Below are positions 1 to 9,962 of a DNA stretch of 64,000 nucleotides, piece by piece. The first letter of the stretch is position 1. Each line of letters starts with the position of its first letter. A program made the translations under genes and the position numbers. Under the pieces are notes generated by a model. That model saw only the letters and a list, made by a program, of their open reading frames with translations. It was not told the origin of the DNA and ran no database searches. The DNA is from UBA937 sp031549725 (GTDB taxonomy: Bacteria; Spirochaetota; Spirochaetia; Treponematales; Breznakiellaceae), in contig JAVBPH010000056.1 in the NCBI GenBank assembly GCA_031549725.1, forward strand, positions 25,484 to 89,483. Direction: 5' to 3'.

Positions 1-3000
1 CCGGCTTCCACGGTGTCGCCGTCCCGTACCAGGAGCCGTTTGGTCATGGGGATGAGATGTTTGTATTCCTTGCCGAAGGCATCCTCAATAAGGATAACCC
101 GTTTCGCTTTAACAATACCCTTGAAAATTATCGTTCCGGAAACCAAGGCCAGAACCGCCGGCGATTTGGGTTTCCGGGCTTCAAAGAGTTCACTGACCCG
201 GGGAAGACCGCTGGTGATATCCATAGCCTTGGCGGATTCCTTCAGGGTCTTGGCGATGGTCCGGCCGGCGTTGATCTTTTCATCCTCATCAACCTGGATA
301 TATGCACCGCCCGGAAGGAAGTAGGATGCAATCTCTTCACCCTTATCATCCACAATGTAGATCCTGGGCTGCTTGCTTTCCAGCTGGAATTCGGTGATCC
401 GCTTTTCAATATTTCCGGTTTCTTCATCGATTTCTTCTTTTAATGTGGTACCGGGAATAATATCTTCATATTTTACCGTACCGGAAACTTCCGCAATGAT
501 CGGGTCCGAGAAGGGATCGAAGGTAGCGATGGTTTTTTCTGTCCCCACCACATCACCCTGCTTAACCACAAAATCGGAACCGTTCCGGATTTCAATTTTC
601 TGGTCCTGGCTGATCAGGTAGAGTTTATCCTTCAGGATTAATGCATAGGCAATTTCCGGTGAAAGAATATCCTTTCCATCCCGTTTAATGATTGGTTCGC
701 CCCGGATAACCCGCTTGCTGTCTCCGACAAGAACCTTATCCTTTGGTTCGATGGCAAATTCTTTTAATACCTTATTCACCACCGCATAACCTTTCCTGGT
801 AAACAACCAGCGGCCGTCGGCGAGTTCCACATGGGCCCCCACTACGTCCCGGATATATACGGGGTACTTGAGGAAGGTCCGGTTTTCTTCACTGATCTTG
901 GTAGCGGCCCCCCCGATGTGGAAGGTACGCATGGTAAGCTGGGTACCGGGCTGTCCAATGGACTGGGCAGCAATGGTTCCTACGGCTTCGCCGATATCAA
1001 CCGGGCGGCCCGTGGCCAGGTTACGGCCGTAACAGCGGCGGCAAACCCCGTGTTTTGCTTCACAGGTAAGAACCGTCCTGATCCGTACCGATTCAACCCC
1101 GGCTTCTTCAATAGCAGCCCCGATTTCTTCGGTAATTTCTTCATTCACGTCCACAATGAGTTCCCCGGTGATGGGGTGTTTTACCCTTTCCAGGGTATAC
1201 CGTCCTACAATGCGGTCGCTCAGGGATTCAACAATGTCTTCCCCGTCCTTGATGGCCGTATGGGGAACACCGTTGATGGTTCCGCAGTCGTCTTCATTGA
1301 TAACCACATCCTGGGCAATATCCACAAGACGGCGGGTGAGGTACCCTGCTTCTGCGGTCTTGAGGGCCGTATCCGCCAGACCCTTCCGGGCGCCGTTGGT
1401 GGAAATAAAGAATTCGATAACCGAAAGGCCTTCCTTGAAGTTCGACCGGATGGGCAGCTCAATAATATCCCCCGAGGGTTTTGCCATAAGACCGCGCATC
1501 CCCGCCAGCTGGCGGATCTGGTTGCGGCTTCCCCGGGCGCCGGAGTTGGCCATCATGTAGACCGAGTTGAAACCGTCCCGGTCGGCTTCCAGGGTTTTCA
1601 TCATGATTGCGGTCAGGTCGTCGTTTGTTTTGGACCAGACTTCAACTACCCGGTTGTACCGTTCTTCCTGGGTAATATGTCCCTGGCGGTACTGTTTCTG
1701 GATGGATTCAACTTCCTTGTTGGCCTTGTTGATCATCTCGGTTTTTTCTTTAGGAACCACGATGTCATCCATACCGATGGTAGCGCCGAACACGGTGGCG
1801 TATTTATAGCCGGTGGCCTTGATGGCGTCCAGCATTTTTACGGTAGTCCAGGAACCTTTGGTATTGAATATAATTTCAATCAAGCCCCGTAGTTCCTTGT
1901 CCTTCAATTCATAATTAAGGAAGGGAATTTCCAGGGGAAGTTCCTCGTTGAATATCAGCCGGCCGGGGGTTGTCTCAATAAGACCATCCTTATCCGGTTC
2001 CATTTCCTTGCCGACTTTTTCCCAAATGGGCAGCTTGGGTGCTTTCACCTTGATAAGGGATTCCCAGTCCAGGGACTTGCTTTCCACGGCCATGATAACT
2101 TCTTCAATTGAAGAATACCTGCGGCCGGTCCCCTTCCCGTTTTTCTTAACCCGGGTAAGGAAGTTGATTCCCAGAACCATATCCTGGGACGGGAACACAA
2201 TGGTTTTTCCGTTGGCGGGGTTCAATAAGTTCCGGGCGGACAGCATCAATGTCCAGCATTCCATCTGGGCCGCCTGGGTCAGGGGAACGTGAACCGCCAT
2301 CTGGTCGCCGTCAAAGTCGGCGTTAAACGCATGACATACCAGGGGGTGCAGTTTGATTGCCTTGCCTTCCACCAGTACCGGTTCAAAGGCCTGGATTCCC
2401 AGCCTGTGCAGGGTGGGAGCACGGTTGAGCAGTACCGGATGTTCCTTCACCACCTCGTCAAGGATGGCAAATACCTCGGGAGTTTCCTGTTCCACCAGCA
2501 TCTTTGCTTTTTTGATGTTGTATACCACGTCTTTATCGACGAGTTTCTTCATTATAAAAGGCTTAAACAGCTCCAGGGCCATTTTGGTGGGAAGACCGCA
2601 CTGCCACATTTTCAGTTCGGGGCCGACGGTGATTACCGAACGGCCGGAGTAGTCAACCCGCTTACCCAGGAGGTTCTGCCGGAACCGGCCCTGTTTACCC
2701 TTAAGCATATCCGAGATGGATTTAAGCGGCCGGTTTGACGCGCCCTTCACCACCCGTTTTTTCTTGGAGTTGTCAAAGAGGGCATCCACCGCTTCCTGGA
2801 GCATCCGTTTTTCGTTGCGGATAATAATATCAGGGGCGTTGAGGCTCTGGAGCCTTTTGAGACGGTTATTCCGGTTTATCACCCTGCGGTACAGGTCGTT
2901 CAGGTCGGAGGTGGCGAAACGGCCGCCGTCCAGCTGAACCATGGGCCGCAGTTCCGGCGGAATAACCGGGATTACTTCCATGATCATCCATTCGGGTTTG

Positions 3001-3662
3001 TTGTTGGAGGTCCGGAAATTTTCTACAATTTCAATACGCTTCAGGAGCCGCTTATCACTCTTGGCTCCCTTCTCTATCATCTTGGCCCGGAGGTCCATGG
3101 CCATCTGGTCCAGGTTGAGGTTTTCCAGCAGGGTCTTGATGGCTTCCGCCCCCATGCCTGCGGTGAAACCGCCGCCGTAGCGTTCCTGGGCTTCGTAGAA
3201 TTCTTCTTCCGTGAGAAGCTGGTTTTTCTTTAAGTCCGTGTCCCCCGAATCGATTACCACATATTTTTCATAGTAAAGCACCGACCGCAGGGCAGCCATG
3301 GGAAGATCCAGGAGGAGCCCCATCCGGCTGGGCACTGAACGGTAATACCAGATATGGGAAACCGGCGCAGCCAGCTCGATATGGCCCATCCGTTCCCGGC
3401 GGACCTTAAAGTGGGTTACTTCAACGCCGCAGCGGTCGCAGATAACACCCTTGTAGCGGATGGACTTAAACTTACCGCAGTAGCATTCCCATTCCTTGGT
3501 GGTACCAAAAATCCTTTCGCAAAAAAGACCGTCTTTTTCCGGACGGAGGGTTCTGTAATTGATGGTTTCCGGTTTTTTTACTTCCCCGTATGACCAGGCC
3601 TTGATCATTTCCGGGGAAGCCAAACGGATCATAATAGAATCAAAATCTTGTATATCTCGCAT
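1..3662 (-). CDS. rpoC: DNA-directed RNA polymerase subunit beta' (3' end cut by window edge)
   Basis: Catalytic large subunit of RNA polymerase. About 1220 codons are visible from the ATG; the rest lies beyond position 1, and treponemal beta' chains are usually around 1400 residues. The zinc site at the N-terminus shows C60, C62, C75 and C78. The magnesium-binding active-site motif NADFDGDQMA is at residues 447-456 (window about 2295-2324), with D449, D451 and D453. Cysteines of the second zinc site include C867, C874 and C877. The gene starts 12 bases after rpoB and has AAAGGA upstream of the ATG, so the two are co-translated from one message. No frame break is visible. Confidence 0.98.
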   Translation of the reverse strand, partial: MRDIQDFDSIMIRLASPEMIKAWSYGEVKKPETINYRTLRPEKDGLFCERIFGTTKEWECYCGKFKSIRYKGVICDRCGVEVTHFKVRRERMGHIELAAPVSHIWYYRSVPSRMGLLLDLPMAALRSVLYYEKYVVIDSGDTDLKKNQLLTEEEFYEAQERYGGGFTAGMGAEAIKTLLENLNLDQMAMDLRAKMIEKGAKSDKRLLKRIEIVENFRTSNNKPEWMIMEVIPVIPPELRPMVQLDGGRFATSDLNDLYRRVINRNNRLKRLQSLNAPDIIIRNEKRMLQEAVDALFDNSKKKRVVKGASNRPLKSISDMLKGKQGRFRQNLLGKRVDYSGRSVITVGPELKMWQCGLPTKMALELFKPFIMKKLVDKDVVYNIKKAKMLVEQETPEVFAILDEVVKEHPVLLNRAPTLHRLGIQAFEPVLVEGKAIKLHPLVCHAFNADFDGDQMAVHVPLTQAAQMECWTLMLSARNLLNPANGKTIVFPSQDMVLGINFLTRVKKNGKGTGRRYSSIEEVIMAVESKSLDWESLIKVKAPKLPIWEKVGKEMEPDKDGLIETTPGRLIFNEELPLEIPFLNYELKDKELRGLIEIIFNTKGSWTTVKMLDAIKATGYKYATVFGATIGMDDIVVPKEKTEMINKANKEVESIQKQYRQGHITQEERYNRVVEVWSKTNDDLTAIMMKTLEADRDGFNSVYMMANSGARGSRNQIRQLAGMRGLMAKPSGDIIELPIRSNFKEGLSVIEFFISTNGARKGLADTALKTAEAGYLTRRLVDIAQDVVINEDDCGTINGVPHTAIKDGEDIVESLSDRIVGRYTLERVKHPITGELIVDVNEEITEEIGAAIEEAGVESVRIRTVLTCEAKHGVCRRCYGRNLATGRPVDIGEAVGTIAAQSIGQPGTQLTMRTFHIGGAATKISEENRTFLKYPVYIRDVVGAHVELADGRWLFTRKGYAVVNKVLKEFAIEPKDKVLVGDSKRVIRGEPIIKRDGKDILSPEIAYALILKDKLYLISQDQKIEIRNGSDFVVKQGDVVGTEKTIATFDPFSDPIIAEVSGTVKYEDIIPGTTLKEEIDEETGNIEKRITEFQLESKQPRIYIVDDKGEEIASYFLPGGAYIQVDEDEKINAGRTIAKTLKESAKAMDITSGLPRVSELFEARKPKSPAVLALVSGTIIFKGIVKAKRVILIEDAFGKEYKHLIPMTKRLLVRDGDTVEA

Positions 3663-3674
3663 CCTGCAATCCTT

Positions 3675-6600
3675 TTAGAAATTAGAACCCTGTTTTGAGA
3701 TGAGTTCCTCATCCCGCTCGGTAAGCGGAATCTGTTTCCCCTTGGCATCATAGATAGTCATATCCAGAGCCAAGCCCCTTAATTCCTGGACCAGTACGTT
3801 GAAGGATTCGGGAATCCCCGCGGTGGTGGAAGGTTCACCCTTCACAATGGCCTCGTATATTTTGGACCTTCCGGTCATATCATCGGATTTGATGGTCAAT
3901 AATTCCTGCAGTGTATTGGCGGCGCCATAGGCTTCCAATGCCCATACTTCCATTTCGCCCAAACGCTGTCCGCCAAACTGGGCTTTACCTCCCAGGGGCT
4001 GCTGGGTTACCAGCGAATAAGGTCCTGTGGACCGGGCATGCATTTTATCGTCTACCAGGTGATGCAGCTTGAGGAAGTAGATAATTCCGCAGAACACGGG
4101 ATTTACGAAGGGTTCTCCGGTTTTTCCGTCCCTGAGGGTGGTCTTGGAAGTTACCGGTAGCCCGGCTTCCTTCAATTTTTCCTCAATCTGGTCAGTTGAT
4201 GGTGACTGGAATACGGGTACCGTGAACCATTCGTCCAGGGTTGATCCTGCCCAGCCAAGTTCGGTTTCCAGAAGCTGGCCGATATTCATCCGGGAAGGAA
4301 CCCCCAGCGGTGTAAGACAAATATCCAGGGGAGTTCCGTCTTCCATGTAAGGCATATCTTCTTCGGGGAGAATCCTGGCTACAACGCCCTTGTTTCCGTG
4401 GCGCCCTGCCATCTTGTCCCCTTCCCGGAGCTTCCGTTTGGTGGCGATCAGTACTTTGACCACCTCATCCACGCCGGGGTTAAGGTCATCACCCTCGGTT
4501 CTTCTGAGCCGCCGGATATCAATAATGGTCCCTTCGATTCCGTGGGGAACCCTCAGGGATGAATCCCGGACTTCCTTGGCCTTTTCACCGAAGATGGAGT
4601 TCAGCAGTTTGAATTCCGGGGTAGTTTCGGTTTCACTCTTGGGAGTAACCTTTCCAACCAGGATGTCCCCGGACCGGACCTTGGCGCCCACCCGGATAAT
4701 TCCTTCCGCATCAAGATTGTCGAGGCTTTTTTCGGAGGTATTGGGAATATCCCGGGTGATCTTTTCCGGTCCCAGTTTGGTTTCCCGGACTTCGGTAATA
4801 AATTCCTTGATATGAATAGAAGTAAACATATCTTCCTTAACTACCCGCTGGGAGATAAGGATGGAGTCTTCGTAGTTGTAACCGTTCCAGGGCATGAACC
4901 CTACCAGGATGTTCCGGCCCAGGGCCAGTTCACCGTTCCTGGTGGCGGGACCGTCGGCAATAACCTGGCCGGCGGCGATCTTTTCACCCACCTTCACGAT
5001 GGGACGCTGGTTGTAGCAGGTATCCTGGTTGGTCCGCTGGTATTTTATTAGCTGGTACACATCGGGCTCTCCCGCGGTGCCACCCTTGTCGGGTTTAATG
5101 TGCACCTCGGTGGCGGTGACCCGGAGGACCGTTCCTCCCCGGCGGGCCTTAACCAGAACCCCCGAATCATAGGCGCATTTGCCTTCCATACCGGTACCAA
5201 CCCTGGGGGCTTCCGGGAAAATAAGGGGAACCGCCTGGCGCTGCATGTTGGAACCCATGAGGGCCCGGTTTGCGTCGTCGTGTTCCAGGAAAGGGATCAG
5301 CGAGGCCGAAACGGAAATGATCTGTTTCGGCGACACGTCCATGAACTGGATATCCTCGGGTCCCCGGGTGGTATAATCACCCTGGCGGCGGCAGGAAACC
5401 TGCTTGTCCGCAAAGGAACCGTCGTCATTTAATTTAGCGGAAGCCTGGGCAATGTAATACCGGTCTTCATCCATGGCGGAAAGGTATTCAATATCCTTGG
5501 TGGCGACTCCCTTGGTCACCTTCCGGTAGGGTGTTTCCAGGAACCCGTATTCATTAACCCTGGTATAGTTGGCCAGGGAAACGATAAGACCGATGTTCGG
5601 ACCTTCCGGGGTTTCAATGGGACACATCCGGCCGTAGTGGGTATAGTGGACGTCCCGGACTTCAAAGCCTGCCCTGTCCCTGGAAAGTCCTCCGGGACCG
5701 AGAGCGTTAAGACGCCGTTTATGGGTAAGTTCCGCCAGGGGATTAACCTGGTCCATGAACTGGGAGAGCTGGCTGGAACCAAAGAATTCCTTGATGGCCG
5801 CCACCAGGGGTTTAATTGAAATTAAATCCTGGGGTTTGATGGTATCGGTTTCCTTGAGGCTCATCCGTTCCTTGGCAATCCGTTCCATCCGGCTGAACGC
5901 GGTTTTCATGACGTTGGCCATGAGTTCCCCCACCGAGCGGACCCGGCGGTTTCCCAGGTGGTCAATATCATCGATATATTCGTCACCCACATACACCTTG
6001 ATAAGGAATTTCATGGTGGCGATCACATCCTGTTTGGTCAGGGTGAATTCCGTCAAAGGAGGTTTAAAGTCAAACTTTTTGTTAAGCTTATACCGGCCAA
6101 CCTTGCCCAGGTCGTACCGGCGGCTGGTGAAGAACATCCCCAGCAGGTCCTTTTCGGCGGCTTCCACGGTGATGGATTCACCGGGCATCAGCACCGAATA
6201 CACCGCGGAAAGGGCATCTTCCTTGGAAGGTTCGTCCCGGTCGGGATCATCCTTGGTAAACTTGATTTCTTCCCGTTCAAAACAGTTGAGCAGCATGGGG
6301 GAATTGAGGGAATCCTCGGCTTCAAAGTTGATCACTTCGATGGATTTGATTTTATGAACCAGGAGTTCATCGATATCATGGGGATGGATTTTTTCGCCCG
6401 CCCGGTAGAGCTTTTTCTTCCCGGTTTCCCCTTCCACGTTGGTATCGACCCAGATGTCCCTGGCCAGGACCCGGCCGACGAATTTGTCCCGGGTTTTCTT
6501 ATCATCCTTCAGGGTGATTGTTTCTATAGTATAAAAGGCTTTGATGATCTCTTCCCGGGTGTCATAACCCAGGGCGCGCAGGAAAATGGTTCCCAAAATG

Positions 6601-7187
6601 CGCTTTTTCCGGTCAATCTTGGCATAAATGAGTTCCCGTTTCTGATCGATTTCAAACTCCAGCCAGGACCCGCGGTAAGGGATAATCCTGGATGAGAAAA
6701 TACCCTTTTCATGGCTGAAAATTACCCCGGGAGAACGGTGAATCTGGGAGACCACCACCCGTTCTGCGCCGTTGATAATAAAGGTACCCCGTTCGCTCAT
6801 GATGGGGATGTCCCCCATATAAATATCCTTCTGCCGGATTTCACCGGTCTGCTGGAATATAAGATTAATCCGGGCTTTCAGCGGTACCGCATAGCTGAGG
6901 CCCTTCTGTTTGCATTCCTGTTCATTGAATTTGATATTATCTTCATCCAAATTATAATATTCATACTCTAAAACCATATCCCCGTTGGGACTTTCAATGG
7001 GAAATGTGGTCCTGAGCACTTCTTCAAGCCCCTGCAGTTCCGGGGCCTTCTTGTTTCTGATCTTATCCCTTTGAAGGAACCGTTCGTACGAACATAACTG
7101 TATATCTATAAGATCAGGGAGTTCCATTACATCCTGAATATCTTTACCCATGTAGGATCGCTGTGTGATTGTCTTCCCCTTCGTCAT
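3675..7187 (-). CDS. rpoB: DNA-directed RNA polymerase subunit beta
   Basis: 1170 residues, close to the treponemal size for the beta subunit, which with beta' forms the catalytic cleft of RNA polymerase. The rifampicin-binding cluster I spans about residues 470-515 and contains SSQLSQFMDQ followed by THKRRLNALGPGG. The residue equivalent to E. coli Ser531 is Asn494 (codon AAC, window 5706-5708). Asparagine here has been linked to natural rifampicin resistance in Treponema. The start codon follows a GGGGG-type ribosome site about 8 bases upstream. The gene sits between rplL and rpoC, the universal bacterial order, but 310 bases separate it from rplL. Confidence 0.98.
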   Translation of the reverse strand: MTKGKTITQRSYMGKDIQDVMELPDLIDIQLCSYERFLQRDKIRNKKAPELQGLEEVLRTTFPIESPNGDMVLEYEYYNLDEDNIKFNEQECKQKGLSYAVPLKARINLIFQQTGEIRQKDIYMGDIPIMSERGTFIINGAERVVVSQIHRSPGVIFSHEKGIFSSRIIPYRGSWLEFEIDQKRELIYAKIDRKKRILGTIFLRALGYDTREEIIKAFYTIETITLKDDKKTRDKFVGRVLARDIWVDTNVEGETGKKKLYRAGEKIHPHDIDELLVHKIKSIEVINFEAEDSLNSPMLLNCFEREEIKFTKDDPDRDEPSKEDALSAVYSVLMPGESITVEAAEKDLLGMFFTSRRYDLGKVGRYKLNKKFDFKPPLTEFTLTKQDVIATMKFLIKVYVGDEYIDDIDHLGNRRVRSVGELMANVMKTAFSRMERIAKERMSLKETDTIKPQDLISIKPLVAAIKEFFGSSQLSQFMDQVNPLAELTHKRRLNALGPGGLSRDRAGFEVRDVHYTHYGRMCPIETPEGPNIGLIVSLANYTRVNEYGFLETPYRKVTKGVATKDIEYLSAMDEDRYYIAQASAKLNDDGSFADKQVSCRRQGDYTTRGPEDIQFMDVSPKQIISVSASLIPFLEHDDANRALMGSNMQRQAVPLIFPEAPRVGTGMEGKCAYDSGVLVKARRGGTVLRVTATEVHIKPDKGGTAGEPDVYQLIKYQRTNQDTCYNQRPIVKVGEKIAAGQVIADGPATRNGELALGRNILVGFMPWNGYNYEDSILISQRVVKEDMFTSIHIKEFITEVRETKLGPEKITRDIPNTSEKSLDNLDAEGIIRVGAKVRSGDILVGKVTPKSETETTPEFKLLNSIFGEKAKEVRDSSLRVPHGIEGTIIDIRRLRRTEGDDLNPGVDEVVKVLIATKRKLREGDKMAGRHGNKGVVARILPEEDMPYMEDGTPLDICLTPLGVPSRMNIGQLLETELGWAGSTLDEWFTVPVFQSPSTDQIEEKLKEAGLPVTSKTTLRDGKTGEPFVNPVFCGIIYFLKLHHLVDDKMHARSTGPYSLVTQQPLGGKAQFGGQRLGEMEVWALEAYGAANTLQELLTIKSDDMTGRSKIYEAIVKGEPSTTAGIPESFNVLVQELRGLALDMTIYDAKGKQIPLTERDEELISKQGSNF

Positions 7188-7498
7188 TCATTACCCCCTG
7201 GCATTGGCGCCTTCCGGCATTGCAGATTTTTCTACTTTTTTAAATCATACTTTTTCAAAATCCCAATGTTTAAAAAAGCCCATTTCATGTAAATGGAAAA
7301 ATGTATTATTTCATTACCATACAAGCAAATACATTTATTCCGGGGCTTTTTTCAAAAATAACCGATTTTTGAAAAAAGCTCAATATACAAAACTTATATA
7401 ACCAAGAAAGGCCCCGGCGAAAGGCCGGAAGCCCCCTGCTCCGGAACCCTGGGGTCCCGGAGAAATTAAGAGAAAATTGATCTGTTATTAAAACGGGA
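7188..7498. other. rplL-rpoB intergenic spacer
   Basis: About 310 bases without a credible gene. It holds the perfect palindrome listed at 7345-7379 and a GC-rich inverted repeat around 7438-7462 (CTCCGG with CCGGAG arms). In many bacteria a partial terminator between rplL and rpoB lowers polymerase-subunit synthesis relative to ribosomal protein L7/L12. Either hairpin could do that here, but this is inference from position. Confidence 0.5.
7345..7379. repeat. Palindromic repeat, CGGTT-loop family (copy A)
   Basis: Perfect inverted repeat with 15-base arms around the 5-base loop AACCG, which is CGGTT on the minus strand. The arms read GCTTTTTTCAAAAAT and its complement. Copies with the same loop but different arms occur at 33931, 55493 and 63863. 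It lies between rplL and rpoB, so it is transcribed and could fold in the messenger. Confidence 0.75.
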
Positions 7499-7888
7499 TT
7501 ACTGAATTTCAACAGTACCGCCGGCGGCAGTGACTGCTTCTTTAATCTTATTAGCCTCATCCTTGGAGACATTTTCCTTAAGAGTCTTGGGAGCCCCTTC
7601 AACGAGGTCCTTTGCTTCCTTAAGACCAAGACCGGTAACAGCCCGTACTTCCTTGATAACCGCAATTTTCTTTGCATCATCAAAAGCCTTAAGAATTACG
7701 TTGAATTCTGTCTGTTCCTCAGCGGGAGCAGCAGCTGCGCCGGGAGCGGCACCAACAGCAGCAACAGCCACAGGAGCTGCAGCAGAAACGCCGAATTTTT
7801 CTTCCATTGCCTTAACCAGTTCGGACACTTCCAGAACGGTCATGGAAGAAATTGCTTCCAAAATTTGATCAGTAGTAAGCGCTGCCAT
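7499..7888 (-). CDS. rplL: 50S ribosomal protein L7/L12
   Basis: 129 residues, the usual size. It forms the flexible stalk dimers that recruit translation factors to the ribosome. The N-terminal dimerisation region (about 1-35) is followed by an Ala/Pro-rich hinge (about 36-56, with AAAPVAVAAVGAAPGAAAAP), then a globular C-terminal domain containing GLGLKEAKDLVEGAP. The ATG has GAGGAG 8 bases upstream. It lies 237 bases downstream of rplJ, an unusually wide gap for this pair. Confidence 0.97.
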   Translation of the reverse strand: MAALTTDQILEAISSMTVLEVSELVKAMEEKFGVSAAAPVAVAAVGAAPGAAAAPAEEQTEFNVILKAFDDAKKIAVIKEVRAVTGLGLKEAKDLVEGAPKTLKENVSKDEANKIKEAVTAAGGTVEIQ

Positions 7889-8029
7889 ATTATCTTCTCC
7901 TCAATTACAAACATTATTATCCGTCCCATACGGGCGGTTCCGGGCAAAACCCGGTTCAATTTTAGCCGACAGGAACGGCAGCATTCCGAAGCCTGAAGGC
8001 GGGTCAAAAACCTTCGTTTTTCACCTCAA

Positions 8030-8058
8030 GAAGTTTGAAACCGGAGGTTTCAAACTTC
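8030..8058. repeat. Palindromic repeat in the rplJ-rplL spacer (copy B)
   Basis: Perfect 13-base arms GAAGTTTGAAACC with complement around GGA. The centre can also be drawn as the loop CGGAG, close to the CGGTT loop of the other copies. It lies in the 237-base spacer between rplJ and rplL, and the hairpin would form in the messenger just before the rplL leader. Confidence 0.65.
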
Positions 8059-8125
8059 AAAAATTCTTATCATACGATCCTTCAAAGCAAAAACTCCGAA
8101 GAATTAAAAGCGTAAATACCGCAGA

Positions 8126-8671
8126 TTATGCAGCACCTTCCGCTTTTTTGTCCCCAATGGCCTTGATGGTCCGCACCAGCCGGGCATTCACATCGTTGAG
8201 GCATCCTGCCAGGTTCCGTACGGGACCGTTCATGACACTCATCAGCATGGAGATCAGTTCCAGTTTGCCGGGAAGCTTCGAAAAGGCTTCAATCTGGGCA
8301 GCATCATAAATGGAATCACCCACCAAACCGCCCTTTACTTTAAGGGCAGGGGTTTCCTTTGAAAAATCAAAGAGAATCTTTGCAACTTCATTGGAATCCC
8401 TGGGAGAGATAGCCACCGCCGTGGGCCCTACCAGATATGATGACACGTTGGGAGCGGAAAGCTGTTCAAAAGCAATCCTGGCGAAATTATTTTTCACCAC
8501 CTTAAACTGGGCTTCCTTTTTCCTAAGCTGTTTCCGGAGTTCCGAAATCTGCTCCACCGTGAGTCCACGGTAATCGGCAAAGATAAAATCCGGTGCGGTT
8601 TCAAAGGATTCTTTTAATTCACCAATTGATGAAACCTTAGCATCCTGTACCTTTTTTGCAACAATCGCCAT
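8126..8671 (-). CDS. rplJ: 50S ribosomal protein L10
   Basis: 181 residues. L10 anchors L7/L12 dimers at the base of the ribosomal stalk. The N-terminal part shows the family pattern ADYRGLTVEQISELRKQLR, and the C-terminal helix that binds L7/L12 follows. It starts 3 bases after the rplA stop, and the last two rplA codons (GAGGAG) serve as its ribosome site. There is therefore no room between rplA and rplJ for the L10 autoregulatory leader known in other bacteria. Confidence 0.97.
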   Translation of the reverse strand: MAIVAKKVQDAKVSSIGELKESFETAPDFIFADYRGLTVEQISELRKQLRKKEAQFKVVKNNFARIAFEQLSAPNVSSYLVGPTAVAISPRDSNEVAKILFDFSKETPALKVKGGLVGDSIYDAAQIEAFSKLPGKLELISMLMSVMNGPVRNLAGCLNDVNARLVRTIKAIGDKKAEGAA

Positions 8672-8674
8672 GGT

Positions 8675-9352
8675 TTACTCCTCTTTCATGGAAACCCAGA
8701 CACCCGGGCCCATGGTTGAACTAACTGATACGGTCTGGATGTAATCACCCTTGGCATCAGCAGGTTTTTTCCGTTTAATTTCAGCCATTACAGCCTGAAC
8801 GTTTTCGGCAAGTTTTTCACCGTCCATGGAAACCTTTCCAATCGCCAGGTGAACCACCCCGGTTTTATCCGCCCTGAATTCCACCCGGCCTTTTTTCAGT
8901 TCCGCCAGGGCTCCCTTCAGGTCGAAGGTAACCGTTCCGGTTTTGGGGTTAGGCATAAGCCCCTTGCGGCCCAGCACCATACCAAGCTTACCCACGTCTT
9001 TCATCATATCCGGGGTGGCCACGGCTACATCAAAATCGAGCCATCCGCCCTTTACTTTTTCGATAAGATCGTCCGCACCGACATAGGTGGCGCCGGCTTC
9101 CTGGGCTTCCTTTTCTTTATCACTCTTGCAGAAAACCAGGATTTTCTTTTCCCCCCGGAACTGGTTCGGAAGAACCACGGTATCCCGGACGGACTGGTTC
9201 TTTTTAAGATTCAGTTTTACCGAAAGATCCACAGTTTCATCAAACTTGGCGTAAGCCAGGGTTTTTACCTGATCCAGGGCTCCCTTGAGTTCAAAGGATA
9301 CGGATGGATCATACTTTTTCAGGCTTTCCAGGTATTTTTTTCCGTGTCCCAT
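8675..9352 (-). CDS. rplA: 50S ribosomal protein L1
   Basis: 225 residues, the normal length. L1 binds 23S rRNA at the E-site stalk and in several bacteria represses its own operon. The recognisable core includes LGRKGLMPNPKTGTVT near residues 127-142, the most conserved L1 segment. Its ATG lies one base after the rplK stop, with GGAGG in the last rplK codons acting as ribosome site. Translation of rplK, rplA and rplJ is thus tightly coupled. Confidence 0.97.
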   Translation of the reverse strand: MGHGKKYLESLKKYDPSVSFELKGALDQVKTLAYAKFDETVDLSVKLNLKKNQSVRDTVVLPNQFRGEKKILVFCKSDKEKEAQEAGATYVGADDLIEKVKGGWLDFDVAVATPDMMKDVGKLGMVLGRKGLMPNPKTGTVTFDLKGALAELKKGRVEFRADKTGVVHLAIGKVSMDGEKLAENVQAVMAEIKRKKPADAKGDYIQTVSVSSTMGPGVWVSMKEE

Positions 9353-9353
9353 A

Positions 9354-9785
9354 TCAGCCCTCCACCTCTACGCCCATGGACCGGGCGGTACCGGCTATAA
9401 TCTTCATAGCGCCTTCGACATCGACTGCGGAAAGATCCGCCGCCTTCATTTTTGCGATTTCCTCGAGTTTAGCCTTGGAAAGTTTCCCCACCTTGTTCTT
9501 GTGGGGTTCTCCGGACCCTTTATCAATCCCCGCGGCTTTCTTAATTAGTACGGCTGCGGGAGGGGTCTTGAGAATGAAGGTAAAGGTTTTGTCCGAATAC
9601 ACGGTGATGACGACCGGAATAATCAGGCCGGTTTCCATGGACTTGGTTTTGTCATTGAACTGCTGTACAAACTGGGGGGCGCTGACACCATGAGGGCCGA
9701 GGGCCGGACCAACAGGCGGTGCCGGCGTTGCCTTTCCGGCGGGACACTGCAGCTTGATCATTGCGGTGACTTTTTTCTTTGCCAT
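9354..9785 (-). CDS. rplK: 50S ribosomal protein L11
   Basis: 143 residues, standard length. L11 binds the GTPase-centre of 23S rRNA and takes part in factor binding. The proline-rich N-terminal signature PAPPVGPALGPHGV is present near residues 21-34. It is preceded by AAAAGGAG about 6 bases before the ATG and follows nusG after a 177-base spacer with no other gene. First gene of the rplK-rplA-rplJ-rplL block. Confidence 0.97.
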   Translation of the reverse strand: MAKKKVTAMIKLQCPAGKATPAPPVGPALGPHGVSAPQFVQQFNDKTKSMETGLIIPVVITVYSDKTFTFILKTPPAAVLIKKAAGIDKGSGEPHKNKVGKLSKAKLEEIAKMKAADLSAVDVEGAMKIIAGTARSMGVEVEG

Positions 9786-9962
9786 TCATTTTCTCCTTTT
9801 GTGGTATACCCGGGTACTAATACTGTCCCGGGGTAGCGTTTTCATCTTATAATGAAAACTCCCATCTTTGGAGGTAACACCTCTTATCCGGGGTTTAATC
9901 CGCCGGATGTATATGAGAAGCATTTATATTGATTTCCCAATAAAACGCCGCTTGTTCCTAAT

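Noticed and set aside
831..1892. A 353-codon plus-strand frame inside rpoC
   Set aside because: It is the antisense shadow of a well-conserved essential gene, with no homology of its own and no ribosome site.
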